This document shows positions 53,661-64,000 of a DNA stretch of 64,000 nt, in pieces. A model generated the notes under the pieces. It searched no databases. It had not been told where the DNA came from and saw only the letters and a program-made list of their open reading frames with translations. The position numbers and the translations under genes are program-made. How positions within the stretch are numbered: position 1 is the stretch's first letter; each line of letters opens with the position of its first letter. Source of the stretch: Myrmaecium sp. VS I D KN 1 (taxonomy: Eukaryota > Ascomycota > Dothideomycetes > Valsariales > Valsariaceae). The DNA lies in contig JADQAV010000002.1 of NCBI GenBank assembly GCA_019775845.1, forward strand, positions 434,001 through 498,000, written 5' to 3'.

Positions 53661-54576
53661 ACGCCTCTTTTCCGTCAATCTATTTTCTTTTCTCTCTCTC
53701 CTCGTGGCGAGATCATGATGATGTTTGACGCATGCCACCCCCTCCACCAACCGCGACCTTTTTTCTTCTTGTCCTGTCTTCTCTTCTCGGCATGTATGAC
53801 TTCCCTTCTCTTCTCTCCATCGACGTTTTCATTGCTCCTGCAGAGGGGAGGCTATCGTTCTCTGGGTAGAAACGGGGAAGGTGGGAGAAAGTGGGTGCCA
53901 TAATCGTTGCGGCGTGTGGTGGAGGCTACGACATGAAGGGTCGATGAACGTTGAAACTCATCTGGTCTGGTGACGGATGCGGGTTATGCTTGTTGATTTG
54001 AACGGAAGGAGAGAAGGAGTACTACCAGTATGTGGGAGTTTGAGACGCTTCGCTTCTCGTCCAGACGTTTTCTTGATCGAGCGAGGACGAGAGGGATGGA
54101 TCTGTATATGATGACTCTGCATTATGCACGGCGAAGCTTGTTCTGAGGATCACGAACGGAGCATATCGCACTTTACGAAAGGCGAAAGAAGAAAATGAGA
54201 GATGTGCCGGCTTTTTTCTTGTTGCTTCTTCTCTCTTTCTCTCTCACGGGTTTCGGTGTGTGTTTGCGTGGACGTTATCTTTTGGTGATGAGAAGGAGAG
54301 GGAGAGGGGTACCTATCTATGTATCTACCCCGTGCATGTTTCTCGTCGCTCTTCCGGACCAGATCTCCTTTGCTTTCCTTCTTTCCTGCCTTGTTCTCTG
54401 TTGTTCCCCATGTCCGGTGCACGTTTCCTTCCTCTACCATACACAAGAGTCTGCTCCATGCTGTCCACCAAAGAGCCAAACAACTCTCCCCTCTCCCAGC
54501 TCAACCCCTCCGCCCAGTATCAACCAAAACTCCCAAACATCTCCACGTCACCCAGTCCCCTCCACTCAACCCCCCA
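53661..54576. other. Intergenic, 0.9 kb
   Basis: Convergent space between sds22 and the SUMO-like gene. It is T/C-rich and no gene is seen. Confidence 0.55.
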
Positions 54577-56828
54577 CTACATCCCAAACAACAACTCCCG
54601 CAGCCTCTCCAGCGCAGACGCGGACCATTCCCGGCGCGGGGACCAGAACACCCGCAGACGCGCCACGACGCGCGCCCTCATCGGCACGGGGCAGCCAACC
54701 ACCACCGCGCCGCCCGTAAGCGCGTTCACGCCCAGGGCGTGAAGGCGATCGCCCATTTCGAGGATGAGCGGCTCCTCCGCTTCATCCTCCTGCTCCTGCT
54801 TCCCCTTTTCTTGGTTTTCCGCGGCTGCGGATCCCGGGAAGCCCATCTCGAGCGGCAGCAGGAAGAACAGCATCGCGATGCCGCGGTGCGATTGCTCGCG
54901 GGCCATCCAGCAGCCCAGCGGGGCGTGGGGCGCCCAGAGGAGCGGCTGCGCGCGCGGCTGGTCATGGAGAAGGAGGTGGAGGGGGACGAGGACGGTGGCG
55001 CGGGCGAGAAAGGGTGGGGGGAGTTGCGAAGATGCGTTCGCGGTGGTGGTGGTGGTGGTGGTGGTGGGGAAGCCGAGGCTGCGGTCGTCGGCGTGGGCGC
55101 CGCCGCTGTTGAGGCCGTAGGTGCTGCCGTTGGGGTTGGGGAGCGGGGTGATGTGGAGGGTGAGGGTGTGGAGGTGGGGGAGGGGGTGCTGGCGCTGGCC
55201 CTGGTGCTGGTGGTCTCGGGGGTTCTTGCGCCGCGGGAGGGCGAGACTGGGGGGTGAGGTCTGGATGTGGATGGTTGGCATCGTCGGCTGCGTGCTTTCG
55301 GGGCGGCTGTCTGAGGCGCAGGCGAGGCGGAGGGGGGACGGGTTGGCGGGAGCGTGGCGGGGATTGGTGAGCGGGTTTGGGAGGGTGTAGGTGAGGTCCG
55401 GGATAGCGAGGAGGGCCTCCAGTGAGGCGTTGTTCGGCAGATTGGAGACGCCCGGTTGGTGGGAGAGGTGGTTTTTCGGGCTGCGGCTGAGCCCTCCGCT
55501 GGTCGGGAGTGGGAGCGCGATGGGAGAGGAGATGGTGATGCGACTCGCCGAGAAGTTTTCGTCCTTTGGCGGGACCGGGGGGCTGTGGGCGTCGGCGAGG
55601 GTGTCGACAGAAGCGTTGATGGCACTCGCGGTCGAGAGGAGGGTGCGAGTGTCCTCTTCCATGGCAGGCCGAGCAGGCTTCTTGCCCTTCTTCGACTTCT
55701 TACCGCCACCCACTTGCTCAGGGTAGACGTGAATGGTGGCGAGGTGGGTCAATTTGAGCTGGTGGAAGGGTCAGCGGAAGCTCAAGACGGCGAACATGAA
55801 CATTATTCGTGGCGTACCTTGCTTGCTGTAAGTTGCTTGGCGATCCGCTCACCGTCACAGAGGAAACGGAGAGGTACACCCGCGTACCCGGTCTTCTCAG
55901 CCCATGCCTCCATCACCGGGCCCATCGGGGTGCGGTCTGCTTCGACTCTCATTGGAAGGACGTTGTCGTTCCAATCCACGAAGTTGATGGTGATGTAGTC
56001 GTCAATGTCGTCGTTCTGGTCGAGGATGATCACATCGCCGTTTCGTAGATTGACCTGTCATAGAATGTTTTAGCACAACCGATCATAGTCAACAAATGGG
56101 GTGCTCCTCACGTCCGCAGCCTTGTCGTAATCATCCAGGCGCAAATCATTCAGGTAGAAGAAGCACCTGGCCCTCGCATACTTGTTGATCCTGCAGTACC
56201 GTTCGAAAATCGTGCCGAAGCGGGTGACCTGCGGGTCGAAGCACACCACCTGGCTTTGCTCTTCGGGCTCTTCGTAAGGATTTACGATTTGGATCTCGAT
56301 CATGCCACTCTCTTGGATTAACTCGGCTGGTTCTTGCTCCAGCTCGAAGCTGTCCCTTCCTCCGCCGATTTGTTCGCTGAACACTTCAATATAGTCGCCG
56401 TCAACAAGTTCCAACTATACACGGACGCTGGTTAGTATGTGGTATGGAATGGTAAGAAACGGCGAAGGAGTATCACTTACGCTCTTGGCGGTCGAGTGCG
56501 GATAGACTTTCTCTCCGTGAGCGAGGAACTTGAGCAGACCGCGTTGCAGGCCCTTGCTCTGGCAGTACGCATCCATCACTCTGTCCATGGTGGTTGTGTT
56601 CGGCTTTATCTGGAACAGGACTTCGGCGTTGCTCTGGTCGCGGACGTAGAGCTCCATCGGCATGTTGGCAGCGTAGAATGCGTCAAGACCTTCTTGCATA
56701 TCTGCCGGCGCTGGCTGTGGCTCTGGGGATTCGGAGCCTTGGACGTTGGTTTCATGTGCGGATTGCTCGCCCGACGGCTCCCTGTCTCGAGCGTCCATAG
56801 CGGCTGGTGTGCCGTTTGGAGTGTTCAT
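54577..56828 (-). CDS. Protein with three tandem SUMO-like domains
   Basis: Exons 56828-56481, 56414-56112, 56054-55818 and 55758-54577 (introns 66, 57 and 59 nt) give 689 residues. Three beta-grasp, SUMO-like domains follow an acidic N-terminal tail. Domain 1 is about 57-135 (MELYVRDQSNAEVLFQIKPN; ending DGDYIEVFSEQIGGG). Domain 2 is about 153-233 (MIEIQIVNPYEE; YDKAADVNLRNGDVIILDQ). Domain 3 is about 237-315 (YITINFVDWNDNVLPMRVEA; ending ATIHVYPEQVGGGKK). Ends 1 and 3 match SUMO's EVYQEQTGG; domain 2 lacks a Gly-Gly. A basic patch (KKSKKGKK) and a 370-residue Pro/Ser-rich C-terminal region follow, with some ordered-looking segments (RGIAMLFFLLPLEMGF; EPLILEMGDRLHALGVNALT). Two intron sites fall at matching places in domains 1 and 3, just before the last strand. 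Relatives with two such domains are Rad60/Esc2/NIP45. Whether the tails are processed or conjugated is unknown. Confidence 0.82.
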
Positions 56829-57318
56829 ATTTCTGGCCGCTGTCAAGAGAGCAGTTCTGGAGAAAGTGGGGAAAGGTTGTCAAAGATGAAAAGTCTTAGG
56901 TCAATGGTGGTAACGGAAGTAAAATCAGGCGCAATTTTAAGAGCGGGAAGTTTGCAAGTGTAAGCTGGGACTGGGACGGACGCACGTGAAGTTGAACGGA
57001 AAAGCGGCTTGTGAACTTCAGAAATCGAGTAGAAGAAATAACTGCCGGCAGGCTTGTAGCGGTGACGGTTACAAAATGAAAGTGAAAGTGCGAACGAACG
57101 ATGTGACTGATTTCTGTGATATAGAAAAGTGAAGACTTAGCCCGTTTGATTCCTTACGTGTTAATTGCGAACAATTCTGCCTATTGTCTAGCTTGTTCAA
57201 GAGGCACGTAGGTCCACAGTGTTGACCAGTCATCAAGGATCAGCTTCATCAACTCAACAAATCCGAATTGCGCGGGGGGTACGCCGGGTATTAAATGCTC
57301 TACGATCAACCTTGAACT
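56829..57318. other. Intergenic, 0.49 kb
   Basis: Promoter side of the SUMO-like gene (which may include a small 5' UTR intron: TTGACAG lies 18 bp before the ATG) and 3' side of tlg2. No gene is seen. Confidence 0.5.
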
Positions 57319-58609
57319 CTACATAATAATTGCGCCTCCGTTACTCGCTTCCCATATCCTTCTCTTTCGCCGGTGCCAGTCACTTCTCGCACGAGGCTGA
57401 AGTGAGCGGCGTAAGCGAACCGATGGCACATCTGCGGGTGGATTAGAAATCGGTGCCGGCTGAGGTGCCGGCGTTGACCTGCTGCTTCTTGTCCCAAGCT
57501 TTAAGGATAACAGAATGAAGAGGCCGGCGATAAGGATAACCAGCAGGAGCATGACTTTTCGCTTGATGGTCCGCTTTTGGTATCCGGTCGCTACTGTGAG
57601 CTCCTTGTCTGCGGCTTTAACATCGACAGTCATTCGCTCGACGTTATAGTCGATCCGGTCCAGCATACTGCCTTGGTCAATGACCATGGTCTGGAGCTCG
57701 CGGAAGATGTCGGCAAGCTCGATGATGCCTTGGGCGATGTCTTCGATCTCTCGTTCGCGTTGCGCGATTGCTGTCTCGTTTACGCCATGCGTCATACGCT
57801 TTTGAGCTGTTTGCAGAAGGGTGGACTGCGAGAGGGAGCGGTCCGTTTCCGAATCTACCATGGAAGGGTCCGAATAAGGGTTTTGTATCGGTGTCGACGA
57901 ACCGAGCACCGGGGAGCCAAGGCCACCAAGGGCACGGAGTTCTATAGTCCGGTTAGTAGTCACACATAGGGCTAGGGAGATGACCGACTTTTGAGGTAGG
58001 CAGATTGTTTCTTTCGGAAAGTGGTGCTGACGTCTCCGACTCTCGAAGCCAGCGAGATCTTCAGGTTCTTGGCCATGATCTCTTCTCCATTGTTCAGGTT
58101 GCCCTGTTGTTTCGATTCCCGCACCATCATGTCAATGCGCTGTATGGCCTTCTGACAGCTTTGGAACTTGCGCGTGATCTCCTGCGTCAACTGTTCGATC
58201 TCCCGTTCCTCCCTTCTCTTGACGTCCTCGTCGTCAAAACCCGGCAGGACATGTTTTTGGTGGAGCTGGTCCAACTTCCGGGTCTCTTTCGCGATCTCCG
58301 CAAGATATTCGGTCACCTCATCCTGGATATCTAGCCATCGTGGAGGAAGCAGGTCCATTTCGATCACTGCATCTCCGTCATCGTCGAATGCGCCAGCGGA
58401 CATGAGACCACGTCGCTCCTCCGCCACACTGGCTGTGTCGCCGAACCCGTTTGAAGGCCCGCCATAGCGTGTTTTCTTGGGTGGATGATGGGAGTAGGAC
58501 TGGCGGTACGAGATGAACCTGGCAGGCAATCGTCAGCAGCAGTAGGCAAAGAGGCGCAGTGACGCAGGTGCAGCGGGCTTACTGACAAGTTCGTGCGGTC
58601 CCGCCACAT
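57319..58609 (-). CDS. tlg2: Tlg2/syntaxin-16 type t-SNARE
   Basis: Exons 58609-58587, 58518-57989 and 57941-57319 (introns 68 and 47 nt) give 391 residues. Tlg2 is the Qa-SNARE of the trans-Golgi and endosomes and pairs with Vps45. The rebuilt N-terminus MWRDRTNLFISYRQSY is the family's Vps45-binding peptide. The Habc helices follow (EYLAEIAKETRKLDQLHQKH; FQSCQKAIQRIDMM). The junction FRKKQSAYLKKLRAL joins exons 2 and 3. The SNARE motif is near 245-300 (EIEDIAQGIIELADIFRELQ; the central Gln is in ELQTMVIDQGSMLDRIDYNV). One C-terminal membrane helix follows (VMLLLVILIAGLFILLSLKL), then a basic tail of about 55 residues. The first donor is GTCAGT. A stronger-looking GTAAGC four bases downstream would break the frame. 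Confidence 0.91.
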
Positions 58610-59232
58610 GATGTCGGGGAAGGCAGGGCGATTGAGCGCTCAGTGCATCATACGACGGGGGCTGTGGCTCGTGAGGAAGACGAGGAGCAGCGGAGGCGCG
58701 CGGGTATACCGAGTGATGGATGTGGTGAAGCTGGCCGAGAGAGCCTAGCTACTAGTACTTTGCTACCTACGAGAGGCTGGTGGACTTCCGCGTAGCTATC
58801 AGCCCGTGTCAGCCCCAGGCACGCAGAATGACATAAGGGGGGGAAGAGCCAAGGAAGGGAAAGGGGGGGAATGGAGGGGGGCAGAGAAGGGCTAAGGGGG
58901 AAGGGGGTGGCTAATTAGCCCGGTTCCGCCTGTTTTGCGTGGCCTGAAACAGGTCATTTAGCACCCGGTCACTCAGGGATCACAGCCCCAGGCAGGCGGC
59001 ACGCTCAGCTCTCTTCATTTGTGACAGCCAAACCCAAGACTCGGCCCAGACAAACAACCTCTCTCCTCCACAGCCCAACCCTCTTCTCTCTCTTCACTCT
59101 TCTTCCTCCCACCACCTCACCTTCTTCACATCCACTTCTTCTTCCTCTTCGTCTTCGCGCACGCAAGCAGCTCTCCTCTACAGCCCTTCCGCACGCCTCT
59201 CTCCCCCTCTTTCACATACACTCTCAGCAGCC
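58610..59232. promoter_or_regulatory. Divergent promoter, tlg2 / calmodulin
   Basis: 623 bp lie between the divergent ATGs. There is a G/A-rich block at 58835-58910 and a long C/T-rich calmodulin leader (59030-59230), typical of highly expressed fungal genes. Confidence 0.5.
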
Positions 59233-60225
<993 letters not shown>

Positions 60226-61585
60226 GGAGTGGGGGCAATGTAAAACAACTCGGGTAGCAGGTTGCTCAATTTGAGAAACGAAGAACACGATGAATCCAAA
60301 TATTTGAAAGGGGTGCGACGGCTGTCTTCTTCTGTCTTTGACCGCGGTGACGACAAAGATGTCTCCAATTACCTTTCTTCTCTCTATCCTATCTTCTCCT
60401 GTGGAAAATTGCAGTGTTACTCTTCTCTTCTTCTTCGTTTGCTGCTGCTAAACTGACGGTGTGTTATATGCTCCTTATGCTTACTAGTCTACTCCATGCC
60501 CCTTTCCCTTTTTCTCTTTTAACGGTCTTGCAATATTAACGAGAATCCATCTTTCTTCTCATGTCCTCTTGCCGTCCGATCGTGAATGTGTTCTGTCCAT
60601 CGCCACTATTTCGTGAACACACCTGGCAGAAGTATTATGTGACTCTGCGGGGTCTATCTCAAGCCTTCCTCGCTCACTCTCTCCTTTGGGGCTTCCAAAT
60701 AATCTACTTCTGCCCCTGCTACCCGCTATATGTTACGTGGCCTATCCCTTGTCACCTCTCCTCTTGTTCTCCTTCGCCCATCATCACCAAGCCCTCTGCG
60801 CCACATCCTATATGGCCTTGATGAGCTGTTGTGCGTTGAGGTGTGGATTGCTCTTCGTTATTTTCCCCCTTTCTTTTTCTTCATGGGAGGACGGGTAGAG
60901 CGGTCTCTATTACTTCATCCTCTACTACTTCTAGACTCCCTCTCCTCTGTATGGTGCAGATGAAGACAGGATGAGAGCGTGCAAGGCTGACGCGAGTCCT
61001 AAGGATACGAGGGAGGAGTTGCTCCTGGACATTTGGAAAGTCCATAAAGTAAACGATGGGAGACTACCAAATCTATCATGGGCTGAAGGATACTATGTGT
61101 GTGCATATGTATTTATGTATTCAATTGAACGTAGATAGAATCATCTCTTCCGGCACGTAGGGTTGCATGCAGTGTATCTATGGTTAATTGATTGTTTTAA
61201 GAGATTATATTTATGTATTTTTATATATCTTCATTAAGGGGCTTTGGAACACTCTAATGAACCATTGATGGTCTCTGGTTCCTCTCGCGGACAAGTGTAT
61301 ACATGCTTGCTGATACTGCATGTATAGACCCCGCAGTTTCAACAGGGCATTTTATAGCTATCCTAGATCATGCCGTCGGTCCTCCGTTCACATTTCTGCT
61401 TGTGGATGAGCAGGAAGCGCGCGTCCCCCACTCCCTTCTCACTCACCAACCTTCCCCCTTCTCCTCCTTTTCACCATATAAACCCACCCCCCCAAATTCC
61501 CTCCAACATCTCGGCCCAATCACAAAGCCTCGATGCCCTTCTCCTCTCCCGCGAGAGAGAGAAGCACAAACAATTCCAACAAATG
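60226..61585. other. Intergenic, 1.36 kb
   Basis: Calmodulin 3' UTR and space before the tRNA. It is T/C-rich to 60960 and AT-rich near 61080-61240 (TATTTATGTATT, TATATATC). No gene is seen. Confidence 0.55.
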
Positions 61586-61727
61586 GGGGGTGTGGCGCAA
61601 TGGTAGCGCGTCTGATTCCAGTTCCAACTTGGAATATCCATTCCAAGGAGTGTTCCAGCGATGTTACTCATCCTGGGACTTGTCTTTGGTATCCAGAAGG
61701 TTATCCGTTCAAGTCGGGTCATCCTCA
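61586..61727 (+). tRNA. tRNA-Trp(CCA) with ~70-nt intron
   Basis: The 5' half GGGGGTG TG GCGCAATGGTAGCGC TCTGA TT CCA matches eukaryotic tRNA-Trp. The anticodon CCA is at 61618-61620. The 3' half has CCAGA (anticodon stem), AGGTT, T arm ATCCG-TTCAAGT-CGGGT and acceptor CATCCTC with discriminator A. The intron spans about 61622-61691 and contains its own hairpin (TTGGAATA..ATTCCAA). The acceptor stem has two G-T pairs, and the anticodon stem has one A-C mismatch next to the loop (61615 with 61693). A T run follows the gene. Confidence 0.75.
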
Positions 61728-62511
61728 TTTGACCTTTTTTTTTCGGTTCTTCTTCTTCATCTCTTTTTATGAGGTGGGGAACGTCTGTGCGTATGTATGG
61801 GTGGTGTGGTTGGTTGGTTGGTGTGGGGCTGATGATGGAAAGGGGGAAAGGGGGGTTTCCATGGTTTGTGAGCTATTTTTGGTTTGGTTGTTGGGGGGGG
61901 AACAGGTTTGATCTCCGGGTTGTGAACGGGTTTATGGGATAGGAAGTGGTTGAGACAGTATTATAATTTCATTTCTATCGGTAGCTGTGCTGGGCTTTCC
62001 AAATTCGTGATCAAATATCCACGAAGGTGACGGCAAAGATAGATTCCACCGAGCCGGACACCTTTTGATATCGCCTAGCAACAAGGCTACACGCAAGGTA
62101 AGAACAACAGATGTAGCTCACTTGGATTAAGTGGTCGCTCCAATATCAACCAGAGAAGCCCACCGAAGACTTAGAACCGGAGCCATGACATGTATGTTTT
62201 GCTCTCCCCTGACTCAGTAACATCCGAAGCCACGAAACGAAGTATTCAAGCTTGGATGTCTTTGTTTCAGGGTGCCTCGACCCACTCGAGGCTAGGACTT
62301 GGAGAAGAGTGAGGCGCATACGTGGTAAGACGATACCACTGTGCTATGCCTCATCATTGAGGTAAAGGAGAAAAGAGGAGAAGAGAAAAGAAGGGGTATT
62401 ATACAACTAGATTGGTGTTCGTCTAGTCGTGGACAAAGAGAAAAATATCCTCCTTGATGCTCATCACACTTACATATCGTCCACAGCCCCAATATGGGGT
62501 GCATCAAGCAC
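61728..62511. other. Intergenic, 0.78 kb
   Basis: T-rich tRNA terminator, then G/T-rich sequence (61740-61920) and the 3' side of the helicase gene. Nothing recognised. Confidence 0.55.
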
Positions 62512-64000
62512 TTAAATGAGCGCTTGACCCTTGAACATCGTCTCCCTGACTTCGGCCACAATATCCGTCCGGTCTCCCCTGCCCACCAGAACGACACCGC
62601 GTCCACGGCGTCCCATGCGTCCAGTTCTACCCAGGCGATGGATGAAGTCGATCGTGGTGTGGGGGACATCGTACAGGATGACGTGCCGAACGGCCAAGGT
62701 GTCAATACCTCGGGAGCCGAGGTCGGTTGTGACAAGGACTTTGGTGTTGGGTAGGTGGCGTCTGACCTTGCCCTCAAGGTGAGAAGGGATGAAGTTTGGA
62801 GCCTTCTCCTCTTCCGGATTGATTGCTTCCGGTTTATTGCTCTTAAAGGTGGCAAGGAGCTTGGAGTGCCGCTCGCCAGCGGTATCACGGTTGATAGCGA
62901 TGGCGTCGATGCCTTTGCTGTTGAGGTACTCTGCCAACTCGATCGACTTCTCGCGCTCGTTGACGAAAACGATCATGCGCTTGACGTACGCGACGACCTT
63001 GCCGTCACTGCCCGCGTGCTCTTCGTGGGCACGCCCGATGTTCCAGATGGTATCGGCGCAGGCGAGATCTTTGTTGCCGCGGTAGGGATCCTTGTTCACA
63101 TCGACAACACCAAGCTGAACGCGGCGAGGGATTGCGTGAAGATTGGGCGTCACCAAACGTTGAAGGTCGGGATAGAGCTTCCTAAGCTTACGCTCCAAGC
63201 TCTGCGGTATGGTCGCGGAGCACATGATCAACTGCTGGAGAGAAGGCGCGGACTTGTCGATGATTTCGGTAGTCAGAGGGGAGAAGGAACGGTCGAAGAG
63301 GGAGTCGGCTTCATCAACCACAATGTGGCTGACCCGAGAGAGGATGTTGGGATCACTCTCTGCTATGCGCGCGATGAGGTGTGGTGTAGTGATGACCATG
63401 TCAACGCCGTTTGGGTTGAACAAACGATTTTTGATGACAGTGCTACTGTAGGCGGAGGAGATTGGCGCGGCCTTGAACTTGACTGTGTGAGAAAACGACT
63501 TCGCAAGAGCGCCGACCTGCGCGACCAGCTCTGCTGTAGGGACCAGGATGATGGCGCGAGGGCGGGCTACACGCTTGTCCGTGGTCGTAGATAGCGGCGG
63601 CGGCTCAACTTCGAAGGGATTTTTCCAGGATTTCTCGGTCTCCTGCCTCTCTTTCTCCGCAGCTGCCTGTCTCTCCATCTCCGCCTCCTTCATCTCCGCG
63701 CGTTTCATAGCATCGATGACCGGGAGCAGATACGCCAGCGTTTTCCCGGAACCAGTCTCAGCAGCGAGAAGGAACTGCTGGAATCTCTTCCCTTTTACCT
63801 CCTTATCCTTCCCGAGCAACGCGGGAATGGCAACGCGCTGGACCGGGGTCGGCTTGATTTCCTCCAAGTCCGGAAATGCCTGGGTCGGGATGGATTCCTG
63901 AATCACAGGAAGCAATGGCATGGCAGCGAAGGACTCGATTTCCCGGATCTTGTCCCTTATCTTTCCACGTGTTCCGTAGGGTATAGGTGTCAGCGCCTGC
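62512..64000 (-). CDS. mrh4: Mrh4-type mitochondrial DEAD-box RNA helicase (5' end outside window)
   Basis: The frame is open from 64000 (its true start lies beyond the window) to the stop at 62512, showing about 496 codons. Mrh4 remodels the large mitochondrial ribosomal subunit in yeast. Visible motifs are the Q-motif region (KPTPVQRVAIPALL), Walker A (LLAAETGSGKT), PTAELVA, TTPHL, VVDEADSLFDR (DEAD), MCSATIP (SAT), IVFVNEREKSIELAEYL, VTTDLGSRGIDT and HRLGRTGRMGRRG. An Ala/Glu/Lys-rich charged insert (EMKEAEMERQAAAEKERQET) follows motif I, as in Mrh4-like proteins. The visible N-terminal part (LTPIPYGTRGKIRDKIREIE) precedes the Met at 63921, which is therefore internal. The mitochondrial presequence cannot be checked here. 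Confidence 0.87.
   Translation of the reverse strand, partial: QALTPIPYGTRGKIRDKIREIESFAAMPLLPVIQESIPTQAFPDLEEIKPTPVQRVAIPALLGKDKEVKGKRFQQFLLAAETGSGKTLAYLLPVIDAMKRAEMKEAEMERQAAAEKERQETEKSWKNPFEVEPPPLSTTTDKRVARPRAIILVPTAELVAQVGALAKSFSHTVKFKAAPISSAYSSTVIKNRLFNPNGVDMVITTPHLIARIAESDPNILSRVSHIVVDEADSLFDRSFSPLTTEIIDKSAPSLQQLIMCSATIPQSLERKLRKLYPDLQRLVTPNLHAIPRRVQLGVVDVNKDPYRGNKDLACADTIWNIGRAHEEHAGSDGKVVAYVKRMIVFVNEREKSIELAEYLNSKGIDAIAINRDTAGERHSKLLATFKSNKPEAINPEEEKAPNFIPSHLEGKVRRHLPNTKVLVTTDLGSRGIDTLAVRHVILYDVPHTTIDFIHRLGRTGRMGRRGRGVVLVGRGDRTDIVAEVRETMFKGQALI

Noticed and set aside
53713-53903. Short frames after sds22 with hydrophobic runs
   Set aside because: They follow from T/C-rich 3' UTR sequence; no start context or conservation sign.
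62105-62180. Possible third tRNA (GTAGCTCACTTGGATTAAG resembles a D arm)
   Set aside because: No T arm with GTTCRA and no acceptor pairing follow.

Overview
The window looks like a gene-dense chromosome arm segment of a filamentous ascomycete (Pezizomycotina). I base this on short introns (mostly 47-100 nt) with GT..AG ends and CTAAC/CTGAC-like branch sites, CT-rich leaders, intron-containing tRNAs, and family members typical of this group (an ApsA/Num1 cortical anchor, a BimD/Pds5 homologue, a Psr-type phosphatase, a Cwf24 splicing factor). Dothideomycetes is a plausible guess, but I cannot place it further from sequence alone. I recognise no transposon, retroelement, CRISPR array or rRNA. 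A poly-G/NN/poly-C join at 36.6 kb marks an assembly gap.

Layout. 0-5.4 kb: small secreted protein, family X DNA polymerase, Cwf24-type splicing factor. 7.4-14.9 kb: the 1714-residue ApsA/Num1 homologue and a multi-pass membrane protein. 15.7-25.3 kb: a secreted protein of unknown role, then TTI1 and PDS5 head to head over a 415-bp shared promoter. 26-31 kb: maltose-acetyltransferase-type enzyme and isoprenylcysteine methyltransferase (divergent), then an RMD1/RMD8-family protein. 31-36 kb: PI 4-kinase Pik1 and splicing factor Isy1. 37-45 kb: Ser/Thr-rich secreted protein with an acidic tail, small single-pass (probably mitochondrial) protein, tRNA-Val(CAC), coronin. 47.9-53.7 kb: Psr-type phosphatase and Sds22. 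54.6-60.2 kb: a protein with three SUMO-like domains, syntaxin Tlg2, calmodulin. 61.6-64 kb: tRNA-Trp(CCA) with a long intron and the 3' part of an Mrh4-type mitochondrial DEAD-box helicase that runs off the window.

These are mostly single-copy housekeeping genes, not a cluster or pathway island. Loose themes are spliceosome (Cwf24, Isy1), chromosome maintenance (PolX, Tti1, Pds5), membrane traffic and cortex (Pik1, Tlg2, coronin, ApsA, Psr, Ste14), and Ca2+/phosphatase signalling (calmodulin, Psr, Sds22). The most unusual gene is the triple SUMO-like protein at 54.6-56.8 kb. Two of its three domains end in a Gln-x-Gly-Gly sequence like mature SUMO. All splice structures given here were read by eye from reading frame, splice signals and family similarity; none has transcript support.
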